Assembly: GCA_029962745.1 (NCBI GenBank)
Contig: CM057153.1
Coordinates: 39,784,779-39,848,778, forward strand
Source of the DNA: Echinometra lucunter
Lineage: Eukaryota > Echinodermata > Echinoidea > Camarodonta > Echinometridae
Length of the DNA: 64,000 bases
Direction of reading: 5' to 3'
Both the position numbers and the translations under genes were made by a program. A model generated the notes under the pieces. The model had not been told where the DNA came from. It made no database searches and saw only the letters and a program-made list of their open reading frames with translations. The number at the start of each line of letters is the position of its first letter. Positions within the stretch are counted from its first letter, which is position 1. Shown piece after piece: positions 45,405 through 59,200 of this stretch.

Positions 45405-48351
45405 ATGGCGTATTTAAAAACACAGAAATCCAGTCACCAAAACAACGGAGAAGCCATGGAGCAGGAAGATTCACCTCAAGAAAATGATCAGTCTGCCTCT
45501 CTGGCAGATTTTGTAGCACGAAATTATGAAGAGCAAAGGGTAAGAGACAAACTTCAGTGTTGTTTTTATACCTACATATATCATTCTACTTTGCAGGTAG
45601 ACATCAAATCAACTGCTCATGCCCCCACATCCCGGGCCCACATCATGGGTGTTATACGGGCTCACAGCCGTCGACTGACCCGGCGAGGCTGGGGAGCCCG
45701 AGCCCTGGCTCCCGCTGTTTGTCCGTTGGTTCACAGATGCTGTGGTGGTAACATTATGATTGTTAACACTGAGTGAGTCTACTGTTGGTGTAACACTAAT
45801 ACTATTGCACTTTCATCTACAGGAATCTTCAGGAGTGACAGGCAGAGTAAACAGTAGAAGACAAGAAATGATCCCACCCCAAAATATCTTGATTTTTGTT
45901 TTGTTTTTGTTTTGTTTTTGTTTTTTGTTTTGAAGGTAGTAGCCCACATTTGCAAATGGCTCCCAATCTGCACAATAGTTTTACTTTAGAATGCTTTAAG
46001 CCACAGAATAACACTTGTAGTTTTAGATCCCAGTACATCCCCGTTGAGGATTGAGAAGGAAATATTCAACACAAATTTTCTTTTATTTTCTTTGTTTTGT
46101 AAAGGCGTCTTCCTGACGCTTTAAGAGTAAAACCATTCATTTTTCACTTATTCTTCAGAAAATTGTTGTAAATTTGATAACATGATAGTTTTGCATAAAT
46201 ACCTGTCATTTAAAATTGAAACTGGCTTATTTCTGTTCAAATTCTGAAACAATGTTGTGCAAATGTGGTCTATTACCTATATTGTTGTTGTTGTTGTGGG
46301 TCTATTTCACACCCTAGTAGTCTCCTTGGTATTCACTGAGTATTGGTTACTACCTATGATAGTTAACAGGATCTGATCACAATACAACTGAAAATGGAAT
46401 TTTTCCCTAAAAGTATGATAAGGGAACTTGATTCTGATAACATTAACAAGTCAAGTGCCTCAAAAAAATTTACACAGCCCAACTTATGAATAATCCTGTG
46501 TCACTCATCCTGTGTACTCGGTCAATGAATTGACTCATCCTCCAAGTGCCAAGTCTGTACCAAAACTAAATATCATGCTTTTTTGTTTGTTTTTTACCTT
46601 TATTTCCATATTTTACCTTTCAGTATCAACTATGATATCTATCAAAAAATGTACATAGACAGTTGGACCTTCTTAGTATGATAACAAATTTTGAAAAATA
46701 GATAAAAACCTCTTTTCTGGTCTGCTGCTCAGCATTGCTCAGTGTACAAATCAACCTATTCTACAGTGTTCGTAAAGAGACAATCGCAAAAAAAAAAAAA
46801 AAATCACATCGTGCTATTTGTGTATGTGCCTATGGGGAGCCAACTTACACACAAGATGGCAGCAGATCAATTGGCATTACTCGACGGCATGCTGTCGACC
46901 TACGAGTCCGATAAGCGTCAGTTTTTTTCTTAAAATTCACCATTTTCAGCTCATTCATCAGATATGAAGCAGAAAGGGGAAAATTGAGAGCCTCAGGAAC
47001 ATTGCTGATAAGTAAAATCAAAACTTTTCTCCTCTATTATAGAAGATCTAAGTCAATGTATTTTGGGTTCGCGTCAGCAATTAGTTTCGCTTCGCGTCAG
47101 CAATTGGTTTCGCTATTCAAAACGCTGTTTTGACCTAAAGGTGCCCTGTGTGGGAGCACATATGTAGCTGAGTAGCTCCCCCTTAAAATGCACATATGTA
47201 GCAGTTTAACAAAGTTTTATGTATAACTAGACAGTAGACTAAATTGATATTTATAATTTACAGACTTAACACTCCCCCCCCCCCTTACATTTACATGTAA
47301 TTTGGCTGATGATTTTTTCCCCCTTTTTCCCCCTATAGCAAGCAAGACAGCAAGTTGGTGAAACAAATGAAGAGCAGAGAGTTGATGCATTCCTGCAAAG
47401 AGCCCTCAGTGAAAGTAAAAGGTATTTCTTCAGTAGATTCTAAGTCAACTTATTTTTCAGAGGTCTTCAAAAAGAAGAAAAAAGTGGTAAAACTTGATAA
47501 TCAGATATCTGATTTCAGAATAACTATTTTTACATAATACAAGAACTGAATCTTATTAATAGTAAAACATGTTGAATAGATCTGAGGGATCCCTTAAAAT
47601 TCTAAGAAATATTTTTTTTTTAATGTAGGAGTATATTGAGGGGCAAATGATGACAGGTTTGATAAGCCAGGGGTAGCTGTCTGGGAGAGTTGTCTTAGAA
47701 GGGAGGGGTGTAGTAGTCCAAGAATTGTGTTGATGATACTGACATCATCAGCCAAATATTTTTCTCTCTTTTTTTTCCAGACATATTGGCCAATAGCCAA
47801 GTTTGTAGTCTGTCTTGACCACATTGTTCTTGAAATGTGTTTTTAGAATATATATATATATATATATATATATGATTTTTGTTGTTTATTCATTCTTGTT
47901 TTTGTTTTGTTTTGGTTTGTGTGTTTTTTTGTTTTTTTTGTTGTTGTTTTTTTAGCCATGATATTGCTTTTGGTTTTCTGTCCAAATGCCCTACAATGTA
48001 CATAAAGATGTTAATACTGAATTTTTTTTGAACACTGAGCCCCAAATAACTCTGGCTAATGTCTATGGAAAATGTGTTATACTGAAATCAAGTCCTGCTC
48101 AGAGGACTGATATACAGTTTCTTGTAGCGGAAATTATTCCTTGTTATCTCCAATGCAGAATGAATGCAGAGGTGACTAAGTCTGAGAGAAGACAGAATGA
48201 GCTTTACCGAGAGCTTGGACAAGACAAGATGCATTCTTGGATTATGGAACATGCATCAGAAGTCACGGTAACTCTCCCGCCAAAAGAAGAAACACCAATG
48301 GATACTGAAGATACCAATGGGCCAAGTGATAAAGCAGATGCTATTAGATGA
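45405..48351 (+). CDS. Small coiled-coil-like protein, unidentified
   Basis: Exons 45405-45539, 47339-47421 and 48159-48351 join in phase with GT-AG junctions to 136 codons plus TGA. The start is the first ATG of a 135-bp open exon ending in a consensus GTAAGA donor. An Asn/Gln/Glu-rich head with MEQEDSPQEN leads to charged helical stretches (ADFVARNYEEQR, VDAFLQRALSESK, TKSERRQNELYRELGQDK), then IMEHASEVTVTLPPKEETP and an acidic tail with MDTED. It is hydrophilic, with no signal peptide or membrane segment. AATAAA at 48377-48382 lies 26 bp after the stop, a very short 3' UTR. I do not recognise the family. An alternative continuation of exon 1 at about 45597 runs into a stop after about 60 codons. 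Confidence 0.7.
47848..47873. repeat. (TA)n microsatellite
   Basis: Thirteen dinucleotides in intron 2 of the unidentified gene. Confidence 0.93.
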
Positions 48352-48376
48352 ATGATGATATGGAATTTTCATATCA

Positions 48377-48382
48377 AATAAA
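48377..48382 (+). terminator. Polyadenylation signal AATAAA
   Basis: Canonical hexamer 26 bp after the stop of the 45405-48351 gene. Confidence 0.7.
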
Positions 48383-48489
48383 GTTGTAAATTTTGTACAT
48401 ATACCAAGCAAGTGAATCAATTTATGTGTGGTATTGTGTTGACTCAGGAATTAACTTGACAAAGAGTAAGTGATAGAAGGAAAAAGAAT

Positions 48490-49880
48490 GGAGAGAGAGA
48501 GAGAGAAGGAAAGACAGAGGCTGGAGGGAAAGAAAGACGAGGGATAGATGAAGGAAAAAAAAGAGGAGAGAGAGGGAAAGAGGCTGGAGGGACAGATGAA
48601 TGAAGACAGGAGAGAGAGGGAAAGACAGGCTGGAGGGAAACAGACATGAGGGATAGATGAAAGGAGACAGGAGAGATAAGGAAAGACATGCTGGAGGGAA
48701 ACAGAGACATGAGGGGTAGATGTAAAAAGACAGGAGAGGGAAACAGAGACATGAGGGGTAGATGTAAAAAGACAGGAGAGGGAAACAGAGACATGAGGGG
48801 TAGATGTAAAAAGACAGGAGAGGGAAACAGAGACATGAGGGGTAGATGTAAAAAGACAGGAGAGGGAAACAGAGACATGAGGGGTAGATGTAAAAAGACA
48901 GGAGAGGGAAACAGAGACATGAGGGGTAGATGTAAAAAGACAGGAGAGGGAAAGACAGGCTGGAGGGAAACAGAGACATGAGGGATAGATGAAAAAAGAC
49001 AGGCTGGAGGGAAACAGAGACATGAGGGGTAGATGTAAAAAGACAGGAGAGGGAAACAGAGACATGAGGGGTAGATGTAAAAAGACAGGAGAGGGAAAGA
49101 CAGGCTGGAGGGAAACAGAGACATGAGGGATAGATGAAAAAAGACAGGCTGGAGGGAAACAGAGACATGAGGGGTAGATGTAAAAAGACAGGAGAGGGAA
49201 AGACAGGCTGGAGGGAAACAGACATGAGGGATAGATGAAAAAAGACAGGCTGGAGGGAAACAGAGACATGAGGGGTAGATGTAAAAAGACAGGAGAGGGA
49301 AAGACAGGCTGGAGGGAAACAGACATGAGGGATAGATGAAAAAAGACAGGCTGGAGGGAAACAGAGACATGGGGGATAGATGAAAAAAAGACAGGAGAGA
49401 GAGGGAAAGACAGAGACTGGAGGGAAACGGACATGAGGGATAGATGAAAAAAGACAGGCTGGAGGGAAACAGAGACACGGGGGATAGATGAAAAAAAGAC
49501 AGGAGAGAGAGGGAAAGACAGAGACTGGAGGGAAACGGACATGAGGGATAGATAAAAAAAAGACAGGAGAGAGAGGGAAAGACAGGCTGGAGGGAAACAG
49601 ACATGAGGGATAGATAAAAAAAGACAGGAGAGAGAGGGAAAGACAGGCTGGAGGGAAACAGACATGAGGGATAGATGATAAAGACAGGAGAGAGAGGGAA
49701 AGACAGGCTGGAGGGAAACAGACATGAGGGATAGATGAAATAAGACAGGAGAGAGAGGGAAAGACAGACTGGAGGGAAACAGAGACATGAGGGATAGATG
49801 AAAAAAGACAGGAGAGAGAGGGAGGGAAAGACAGGCTGGAGGGAAACAGACATGAGGGATAAATGAAAAAAAATACAGAG
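48490..49880. repeat. Purine-rich minisatellite, 42-bp core unit
   Basis: About 1.4 kb of GA-rich units on the + strand. The core GGGAAACAGAGACATGAGGG plus GTAGATGTAAAAAGACAGGA recurs every 42 bp in the 48.7-48.95 kb part. Elsewhere units carry GACAGGCTGGAG insertions. Purine bias on one strand leaves several frames free of stops. Confidence 0.96.
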
Positions 49881-51489
49881 AGGAGAGAGAGAAATGATAG
49901 CCATAGATAGAGAATGAAGTAGAGGACAGAGCGTACAACAGAAAAGAAAAGCTATGGAATACAGAGACAAAGATAAGATGAAGAAAGAGACAACCAAAAA
50001 AAAAAAAGGACTAAGACAGAGAGAGAAAGAGAGAGAGAGATTGATAAAGGAGCAGGGGTAAGAGATACTGGTACAAAATCAGTTGGAGGGGAGGAAGGAA
50101 AGTTTTATTTTAGACAATGGGAAGATGATCAATGAACTAGAACTCGAGCTTCTCTCAGTTTATCACTTTGAAACAAATTCAAATAAAATTTTCTTCTTTC
50201 AACTATCGTGTGTGTCAAGAAGGTAATTGTGAATGGAGAAAAAAGAACAAGACATTAAGAGCTTTTGATAGCACAAAAAATGAAAGATGTGACAGGACAT
50301 TCTGATGGCAAAAATACTGAATACTATTGCATATTTTAGCTCTTGAATAAAATATTTGGGATGATGATGGCTAGAAGATATTTGGGACATGACAGAGAGC
50401 TCCTGATAACTGCTGCTGAGAAACCTCTATATTCATCACTGACCAAGTTAAATGAGGATCAACACAGAAATAAACAATGCATAATGCAAGCAGAATGTTG
50501 TTTGAATATGGACAATTTATTATAAACATTCTTATAATACAGTAGTGAAAACATATTGTACTTACTTCTCTCATGATTGGCGAGAGCATTACAAAATGAA
50601 AATGACAGAAAAAAAAATCATATATAGAATTTCTTTCAATATTTCATACAATAAGTCAATATCCATAATTTATTATGGGTTCTCAGTAACTGAATACGTA
50701 CAGTATATATAAGCTGGAAATATACACTATGTTCTGCCCTAAGGAACAAAATAATGCATGCTGGACGGAAAAATACACACACAATTTACAGCAGGAATAG
50801 ATTAAGAATGTAAACTTTCTTCATCATAGGAAAGATAAATATTCAAGCAAGCAAATATAAATGAACACTAAATTCTTCATCATTTGCTGTTTAAAGGGAA
50901 GGCAAACATTTAAAAGGGTTATGCTAACCAAAAGCAGAAAAATTACAGCATGAAAAAGTCTCTTTTCAAGAGTCAAGATCACTCATGGAAATCTAAATCA
51001 GTAATAGTCTATTTGAATTTTTCAAAAAATATACATGCGCCTCTTCTCGACCCTAGTAACTAAACTGGGTGTAATTTTGCTGATACTAGTATTGCTAGAA
51101 CATTTCCTGTAATACAAAGGAAAGATACCTGTGGAGAGCAAAAAACAGAAAAAAGGGAAATCTAAAGCATTCCCAGTTCACTCACATGACAACTTGAGAT
51201 TTTTAAACATCTATTTACTTTGAGTTTCAAAGTAATTCATTATTAAACACATTTGACTCATTTTTCTAAAAATTCATTAATGATCCATTTCTTTCATTTC
51301 TTCTGCTTTCATTCAAGGTAACATGTTGTCATAGTGGACTCTGTGGTACTGGGTGGCTGGAAAATGTACCAGTCTTCCACATTTTACATTTCATGATTTT
51401 TTTTTTTTTTTTTCGTATGATGGAGATTATTATACTGCTTAACGAGTCTCACTTCGAAGAAAAAAAATCACTATGGAAGCAAGAAAGAG
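49881..51489. other. Intergenic, nothing recognised
   Basis: A-rich DNA with GA and T tracts (for example 51399-51413). No coding signal. Confidence 0.5.
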
Positions 51490-51553
51490 ACTGAATTTGT
51501 TGAGCGCCATGAGCGTCAGCACCTGGCGGATACCGGCGCTATATAAGCATCGA

Positions 51554-51597
<44 letters not shown>
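51490..51597 (+). mobile_element. SINE 3' fragment with (ATT)n tail
   Basis: GAGCGCCATGAGCGTCAG then GGCGCTATATAAGCAT followed by (ATT)n. It resembles the 3' part and tail of the SINE at 14586-14858 (GAGCGTCAG, then a -CACTATAAA- segment, then ATT). No tRNA head is left. Confidence 0.7.
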
Positions 51598-51598
<1 letters not shown>

Positions 51599-51695
51599 TC
51601 AATTTACTCATTTTATCACTGAACAGGGTGGAGAGAGTGTGCAGACATTTTTGCAATATCAAGGCTTGATATGGATCTACATCTTATCATATGTT

Positions 51696-51947
<252 letters not shown>

Positions 51948-53294
51948 CACACATACTTCACATGAATGTCAGCAATGAATTAATGAATGTCAGGATCTTC
52001 TGTTCTTATGATACATGTCACATAGTCACATAATAAACTGAATAATGCATCTGTTTATTCAATGCAAAAAGCATATATACATGTATATTTGAACATATCT
52101 TGCACAAACCTCCATTTTTTTCATTAAATTTCTGTTTCAATCCGATGCAAAAACACATCTAATTAATAATGAAATAACATTCAGTGCAGTTAAACATGAA
52201 TAAAAACTTGCATACATGTACATTAACAATTAGGCTCTGATTTTTAAGCAAATACACATGACCTCATTTACATATATATAATATACATCATTATATACAT
52301 ATATACACATGCCATTCATGAAGCAGCATATCTCCACTGCAATGATTTTCAGTGTTCGTACACTGTTCTCTCAATATCTAAATAATTTGCTTTAATCGTG
52401 CTTCTACATCTCCACTTCAAAAGCAACAGTATTCCCTAGTTACTGACTAAAAGAAGCATTGTCTAATAGGTTGTATTGCTGTGTCAGAAAAGAGGATTGT
52501 ATGGGTTCGTGTAGCAGCAATAAATTAGGAGACAACCTCATGCATTTCTTTCTCCACCATTCAAAGTCTCACACATATTTTTTAATGGATCTTACTGGGC
52601 TTTTTTCACACACATGCAAGTGAGAAACTTCCAAAAATAACATATTTTATTAGATAGAGGATTCATGCATGTAAAGGTTGTGTTGTATGTAAACAAAAAA
52701 TTGCATAGTAAGATTTTGAAAACACATAAAGTTCTTGACAGGGAGAAATCCTCACTACATATAACATTTCAGGGGCTTTTTAAGAAATGAAAATGTCATA
52801 AAATCTAAACTACATGTATTGCAAATATATTTTTACAATTCAAACAGAAAAACAATTACTCACTACTTTTTGATTTTACATACGGTAAGCACATTCAAAA
52901 TTAGCTGTTTGACCCTAAAAAAAAAATCTACATCAAATCGATTCTCCTGCATATGCACTTTATACATATGGTGGTCAGACTGTAGGTATTTACTGCATCA
53001 GCAAAAGATGTGAAAGACGGCAGCATAAGGACGGTGATTGCTTGCATAAATCAACTTTTGATTCAAAGTACTGTTGGTACACATGTATCACTCCTTTATG
53101 GATGTTTTACTGCCATCATTTATAGACATTAAATATAACAGGAATCAGGTAATGCTTCAAGAGGTCTATGTGAAAGTGATACCAGAAAATAGACATCAAA
53201 CTGTTAGTGTGAAACCAATGTCAAACCAGCAGATTTAGTTTATAAATGAATATCGGCAACTTATGGACAGCATAATGTAGATGCCTAGATGTGA
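51948..53294 (-). other. Probable KIF9 3' UTR and intergenic DNA
   Basis: Follows the KIF9 stop on the - strand. AT-rich, no exon. TTTATT near 52053 and others could be polyadenylation signals. The true end is not determinable. Confidence 0.4.
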
Positions 53295-56225
53295 TTAGTT
53301 CTGAACAGTCATCATGGTTGGCGGTTTGTTACGAATGGTGACTGTTGGAGACGTGATATCCCTCGGACGGTTTGATGAGGCATGGGGTTGGGGTTGGTTC
53401 ATAGCACTCTCCAAGATTTGCTGTAACAATGAAAATTTGTCATCATAAGTCAACATGGCAAACATTACTAAATCTCTTTTGAAAACTGATTGAAATTTCC
53501 TTACTCCACACCTAATCCTAAAACTATCACCACAGAAGGAGAAAATTACAATAGCAAGTATTATTCTTGGTTATGAGTTATGAATACTACAGTGAGCATA
53601 TTAGGTGATTCAGGACTGGTCTTAGATCCAGACAGTGAATCACAGATTTTCAGCTGGCAAGAGGCTGAATACTTGAATTGCACATTGGGGGTTCATAAGC
53701 TTTTTTCTTACCCGTCTATCAGTTCTCATCTTAGCATTGTAGAATGAAGCCGAGTCTGGGTTCTCCATAAGAAGCTCTGACTGGAGTCTCTCAAATTTCT
53801 CTCCTTCATCTTCAGGCTGAAAGAAAAAATGTGATAGGGATTAATGGAACTGCTCTGTATGGAATTACACAACTGGTTGAAATATTCCTATTACACTGCT
53901 CGCTCAGTAGGTACTAAGCAACAATTTAAGTTTCTATAATAAAGTCTTAACCTCACTTTGTTAAGCTTTTTCTCACTACATTGGACAAAGGCATAATCAA
54001 AACTAGATGAATCCTCGACCACGCACGGTCAAAATTTATGCCTCCGCAATTGCCAGATCGCAAATATATGGCACATTCATATTGATTCTTTTATTTTCGT
54101 GTATACAATGACATCTTTGACCTTGACCTTTGACCTTGTGACCCTCAAATCTAATGAGACCATTATGAGACTTTCCATATGCATACATGAGCCAAGTTTG
54201 ATGTTGAACCATCACAGAGTTGTTATCACAATAACAAGCAATTTTAATGTATATAATGACCTCTATGACCTTTGACCTTTAACCTTGAGACCCAAAAATC
54301 TAATCTGATTACTATCCCTCTCATAAGCATACATGTGCCAAGTATGAAGCTGCTGTCAAATGGTTGAGTTATTGCGAGAAAGGCCCGTTTCTATGAACAT
54401 AATGACCTCTACGACCTTTGACCTTTGACCTTGAGACCCCAAAATCTAATCAGATCATTGTCCCTCCCATATGCATACATGAGCCAAGTTTGAAAATGAT
54501 CCGTCAAATGGTTGTTGAGTTATCGTGAGAACGAACCATTTCTATGTACAAAATGACCTCTGTGACCTTTGACCTTTGACCTTGAGACCCTCAAATCTAA
54601 TCAGATCATTGTCCCTCCTATATGCATACTCGAGCCAAGTTTGAAGTTGATCCGTCAAACGGTACTCAAGTTATCGCGAGAATGAAAACGGGACGGACGG
54701 ACGGACAGACGGACGACCCGAAAACATAATGCCTCCGGCAACCACCTACGGTGGGCAGAGGCATAAAAATTATTGAAATTGACTAAATAATCTCAAACTT
54801 TCTCTTATAGGTAAATATTTATCCAATGTTTGGTTTCTCACTGTCTTGCTAACAACCTGGGTTCCTCATTATACAGAATCAAAAGAGTTAATTCTGTATT
54901 ACAATATAGCCCTATATCATTTTATGAGTAAGTGCATAATCCAATAATTGGACAATATAAATCATTACTCTGAACTCCAAATATGTTTAGGTACATGCAT
55001 ATTTCAAATAATCCACTTGTACAAGCACATAAAACAGCATGTATACTCACCATGTCATACAATGTTCCGGCTCTTGCTCCTATCCCTGCTGCTGCACTAG
55101 ACTGACCTTCTTCAGCTGTCAGGAAACACTCACTGTACCAGTTATCAAATTCTGTCAAAGAACAATGTAATAGTTATCAGGAAACACTCGCTGTACCAGT
55201 TATTAAATTCTGTCAAAGAACAATGTAATAGTTATCAGGAAACACTCGCTGTACCAGTTATTAAATTCTGTCAAAGAACAATGTAATAGTTATCAGGAAA
55301 CACTCACTGTACCAGTTATCAAATTCTGTCAAAGAACAATGTAATAGTTATCAGGAAACACTCGCTGTACCAGTTATTAGATTCTGTCAAAAAACAATAA
55401 TACACCACTTTGATCAAGACTATCGGTATGATGAATACCCATTGTTGGCTGCATCTGGACAGATCAACAAATGCAAAATTCTTTGAAACAAGACCTGACT
55501 ATTCCACTTGGATCCTTTTTTAAAAGATTTTTAAAAAACACCAAACAAGCTGGATTTAAGAGCCACGCTCAAAAATTAACCTTTCCCTTTGAAAACAAGC
55601 TGAAATATGTCTACACGAATAGAAGATTAGCTGCAAATAGGAAGCTCAGAAACAAAATATCAATTGGGAGCTTACATAGCGAACCACAACATAATTGTTG
55701 AACATTTGTAACATAAACCATACATAAGATTTTGAGCCGTGTGTTTTTCTATTTTAATAAACCACCTCACATCAAATCAAGGCAGTAATTTCTGTTGAAT
55801 GAAAAGTCTTCAAATCTTGATTGAAACTATACAGAACCTTCGCAGTAGATTGGAAGTTTGGAATCAACATCAATGGTGCACAGATATTGGAATCATAACA
55901 TAATTTCTGATGTATGAAAATTCATACCTGTTACAAGTCTCTGCCTGCACTGGTCAACAAGCTTCTGGCAGTACTGAATCTCTGATTTGATCTGTCGGAG
56001 CTCATCATAATCACTGCGGTAAGATGCCTTGAGTTCCTTCAATTTTTTGATCATCTGAAACTCTTCTTCACTAATCACCATCTCTCCTTCCTCATTCACA
56101 AAGTCTCCTACAAAGGACAACAAACATCCAATAAGGAAATAGCCACTTTTACTGTATGTAACTGCCTAACTACAGAGAAATAGTAATATTCAGATATAGT
56201 ATATTACCTGCCAAATATTGAGCAA

Positions 56226-56262
<37 letters not shown>

Positions 56263-59200
56263 GCTCTCAACCTGTTGGCTACTGGAACCGGGTGGCCCCT
56301 GCATTAAGTCTATGGGAATATAAGAATTTGCCAGTGAATGGATTTAATTGCTTTGAATCATTACCCTGGTTTTGCCAAGCGGCACTGATAAGGCACTGAA
56401 GCATTGGATTTATTTTTTTCTACCATTACCAAATGAATTCACCTGGGTCAAGTGTCACTAATATCAGTGAGCATCTTAAAGTGATGTGGCATGACTTTGA
56501 AGTATGTACCTTGGGATCATCACTCAGGCAACTCATCAACTAGATGCTAACACTCTTATATAGATAACTAGTCAACCATCACAAATGGATGCAAGCCCTT
56601 TAATTTACCTTGTTCAGCCTTCTCCTGTCTTAGCTTCTCAATAGTATTCCTCGTCACATCAATCTCTTGCTTTGTCATGTTGATGGTCTTGGCTAAGTCT
56701 CGACAGTGTTTCCTCTTACTCTTCAAGATGTCTACAGAAATGAAAAAAGTTGGTGCATTACATTATTGGTGGTGGCTGCTTCATCATGGTCACATTCATG
56801 TGAAAAAACAATCAATCATTAAACCCATTTGTGAAGTCTGAACAGTCCATTATAGAGTTATTTCACAATATATCTGCAGAGTTTTCTGACATAATTATGA
56901 AAATAGATTAAGGCATACTTTGACTACATTAGAAGACTTTCAAAAATGTAGAAAAGGATAGATAGACCACAGCAAGAGAACAATCAACATACTGCTAAGT
57001 ATTTTATTCCATTTCTTACTGATATATCTTAGGTGATTTAACATTTGCTTTTGTGACACTTGCATATTAGAGAAAAATGGATAAGGTTGCAATTGAATCC
57101 GGTATTAGGTCAGGTTGAGCTTCAAGGTTATGTCAAAGGTTAAACTTGGGAAACTGGACAGTTTAGGAAATTGATCATGCAGGTGACTATCATCAAAGCA
57201 TCCATATTTCTTACCTTTATTCTCCATAAGTATTCTATTGATCTCACTGCCTTTCTCATGTTTGAATTCCTCAAACGCTACAGTCCTGAGTGGTGGAGTA
57301 GCCCTTCCCTGTGCACCACTCTCTGCAGCTTGTCCCTGTGATCCTGTGGCTGAACCCATGTCAGTGCGGGCTGCAGACTCTCTGGTGTCTGGTCCTACGT
57401 TACCATTCCTGACTGGTGAAGCACGCTCTGTGGTAGGTGAAGGGCTTGATACACCTTTAGGTTGAGGGCTGCACAAGTAAACAAAGTCATCATTAATATA
57501 TATTCACAGTTCGTCCCATATATATATATACATGTATGTCCACACATGTTTGATAGTATGAAACAACTCCTGCAACACTTTTCTATTAGAATCATAGTGA
57601 ATTATTGAATCATAGCATTGCTCTCCACTGCTTTTTTTTTTTTTAATTGGATGTGCTAATCACCTTCATTCATGAATAACATCAACCCTTCTTTTATTCA
57701 TTTCTTTTTCCACAGATACACAAAATGATAAGTAATCAATTTCAACCGTTAAAAGATAAACATGCAACGGCAATTGGATCTATAAAGACTCTTACCTTCC
57801 CCTCTCTTTTGCTTTCCTTCCCCTTGTCTTTCTAGCTGATACAACGGATGAATGGGCTGGTTTAGATGAAGCTGGAGCAACTCCAATACCGAAGCCTTGT
57901 CCATCAACTTCTCCTACATACGTGGCACCACCATCCTCATCAAACACTACTCCAGCCTGTTCAAATACAAGAAAATTATCTCTTTAGCAATATTTCAGAA
58001 AAAATACAAATAAATTACAACTGAGTGAAAAAAGTCAGATAACAAGGCACGTACATAGTTATAGCAATAGACATAGTTCTATATGATTTTCAAACTCGGA
58101 AAATATTCAGGGGTTTTTTTTTCATGGGAGAGGTTATGGCAATACCATCTCAAAGATCTCAAAGTAGATTTCAGTGATATTTTCAAACATTACCCATGGA
58201 AGAAAAAGAGGGGGCAACGGTGACAGTTCCTTTGATTACGAGTAAGGAAAATAAACAGGGTTATCTGCACCAGAAAGGCACAAAAGCCAACCTTCTCTAC
58301 AATCAAGATGATTCACAAGTGTACAAGTAAGATTTTGCAAAAAGGTAGAGCAGAAAACACTGGTTTTGCATTTAACAGGCAAATTGATCAAAAGATCAGA
58401 GGTAGAAGAAAATGTGACGATGACAGCAGAGTGCTTTTTACCTTCTGTGCAGCAGCTACAGCATTAGGATCCATGCGATCAATGATGGTATACTTCTGCC
58501 GCAGACGACCCTCCACGTCACTCTCCATCTGGCCAACCATGGTTTTGAATGTCTGAAATATGCTCTGGATCTGCCGTACGTTGACGATATCAATCTCATC
58601 AAGTGTGCCATCAAGGTAACGTCGAACCTGGTTGTGGATCTCTAGGAGTTGGGTGTCTGAGAGAGGCTCATAGCTCACCTGGCTTCGGTTGGCCTGTAGT
58701 TATTAAATTCAAGTTTACTCCTACATCTCATTCCAAAGAAAATCATAGCGTATGTCCAAATAACATGATGCAAATGTAAGCGTAGCAAAAAAAAATTTAT
58801 CATGCAAGAGTAAAGTGAGCATGAGCAGTAGACTAATTATCATTAGTTAATTCTCCAATATTCAAAGAAGAGTATCAATAAAAAATCAATAATATCTTTA
58901 CTTTAATACCACTGTTTGCAGAAAAGTATAAGTATGTCAAATGTAATTTATTTCAAGTGTTTTTGCTCTATTCATTCATTTCTTGCTTCCCATAACCAAA
59001 GAAGATAATCATTTCTAACCTATGTCAATAATTACTTCCTGGAATTTACAATACATTTCTTTCCACTCTGTAAAGTAAAATCCATTTCGCAAAAACACAA
59101 GAAGTCAAGTTTGTAGCATCCCAATTCAATGTGTGATGTAAAGTCAATGAATTTTCTTGGGATGTCCACAATCTTACACTTGTGATGGTTATGAGGAAAT

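Noticed and set aside
45597..45776. Alternative second exon for the 45405 gene
   Set aside because: An acceptor-like CAG at 45594-45596 gives an open frame to a stop at 45774-45776. The 47339 and 48159 exons give a longer, well-phased protein with a poly(A) signal, so this is at most a minor alternative end.
48422..49997. Three long overlapping - strand ORFs (267, 517, 495 codons) rich in Ser, Leu, Pro, Phe
   Set aside because: They are readings of the purine-rich minisatellite in different frames. Lack of stops follows from composition; no domain, splice context or start signal.
54124..54582. Direct repeats as a CRISPR-like array
   Set aside because: Animal genome, units of ~147 bp without conserved short repeat and unique spacers; a transposon-derived tandem repeat explains it.
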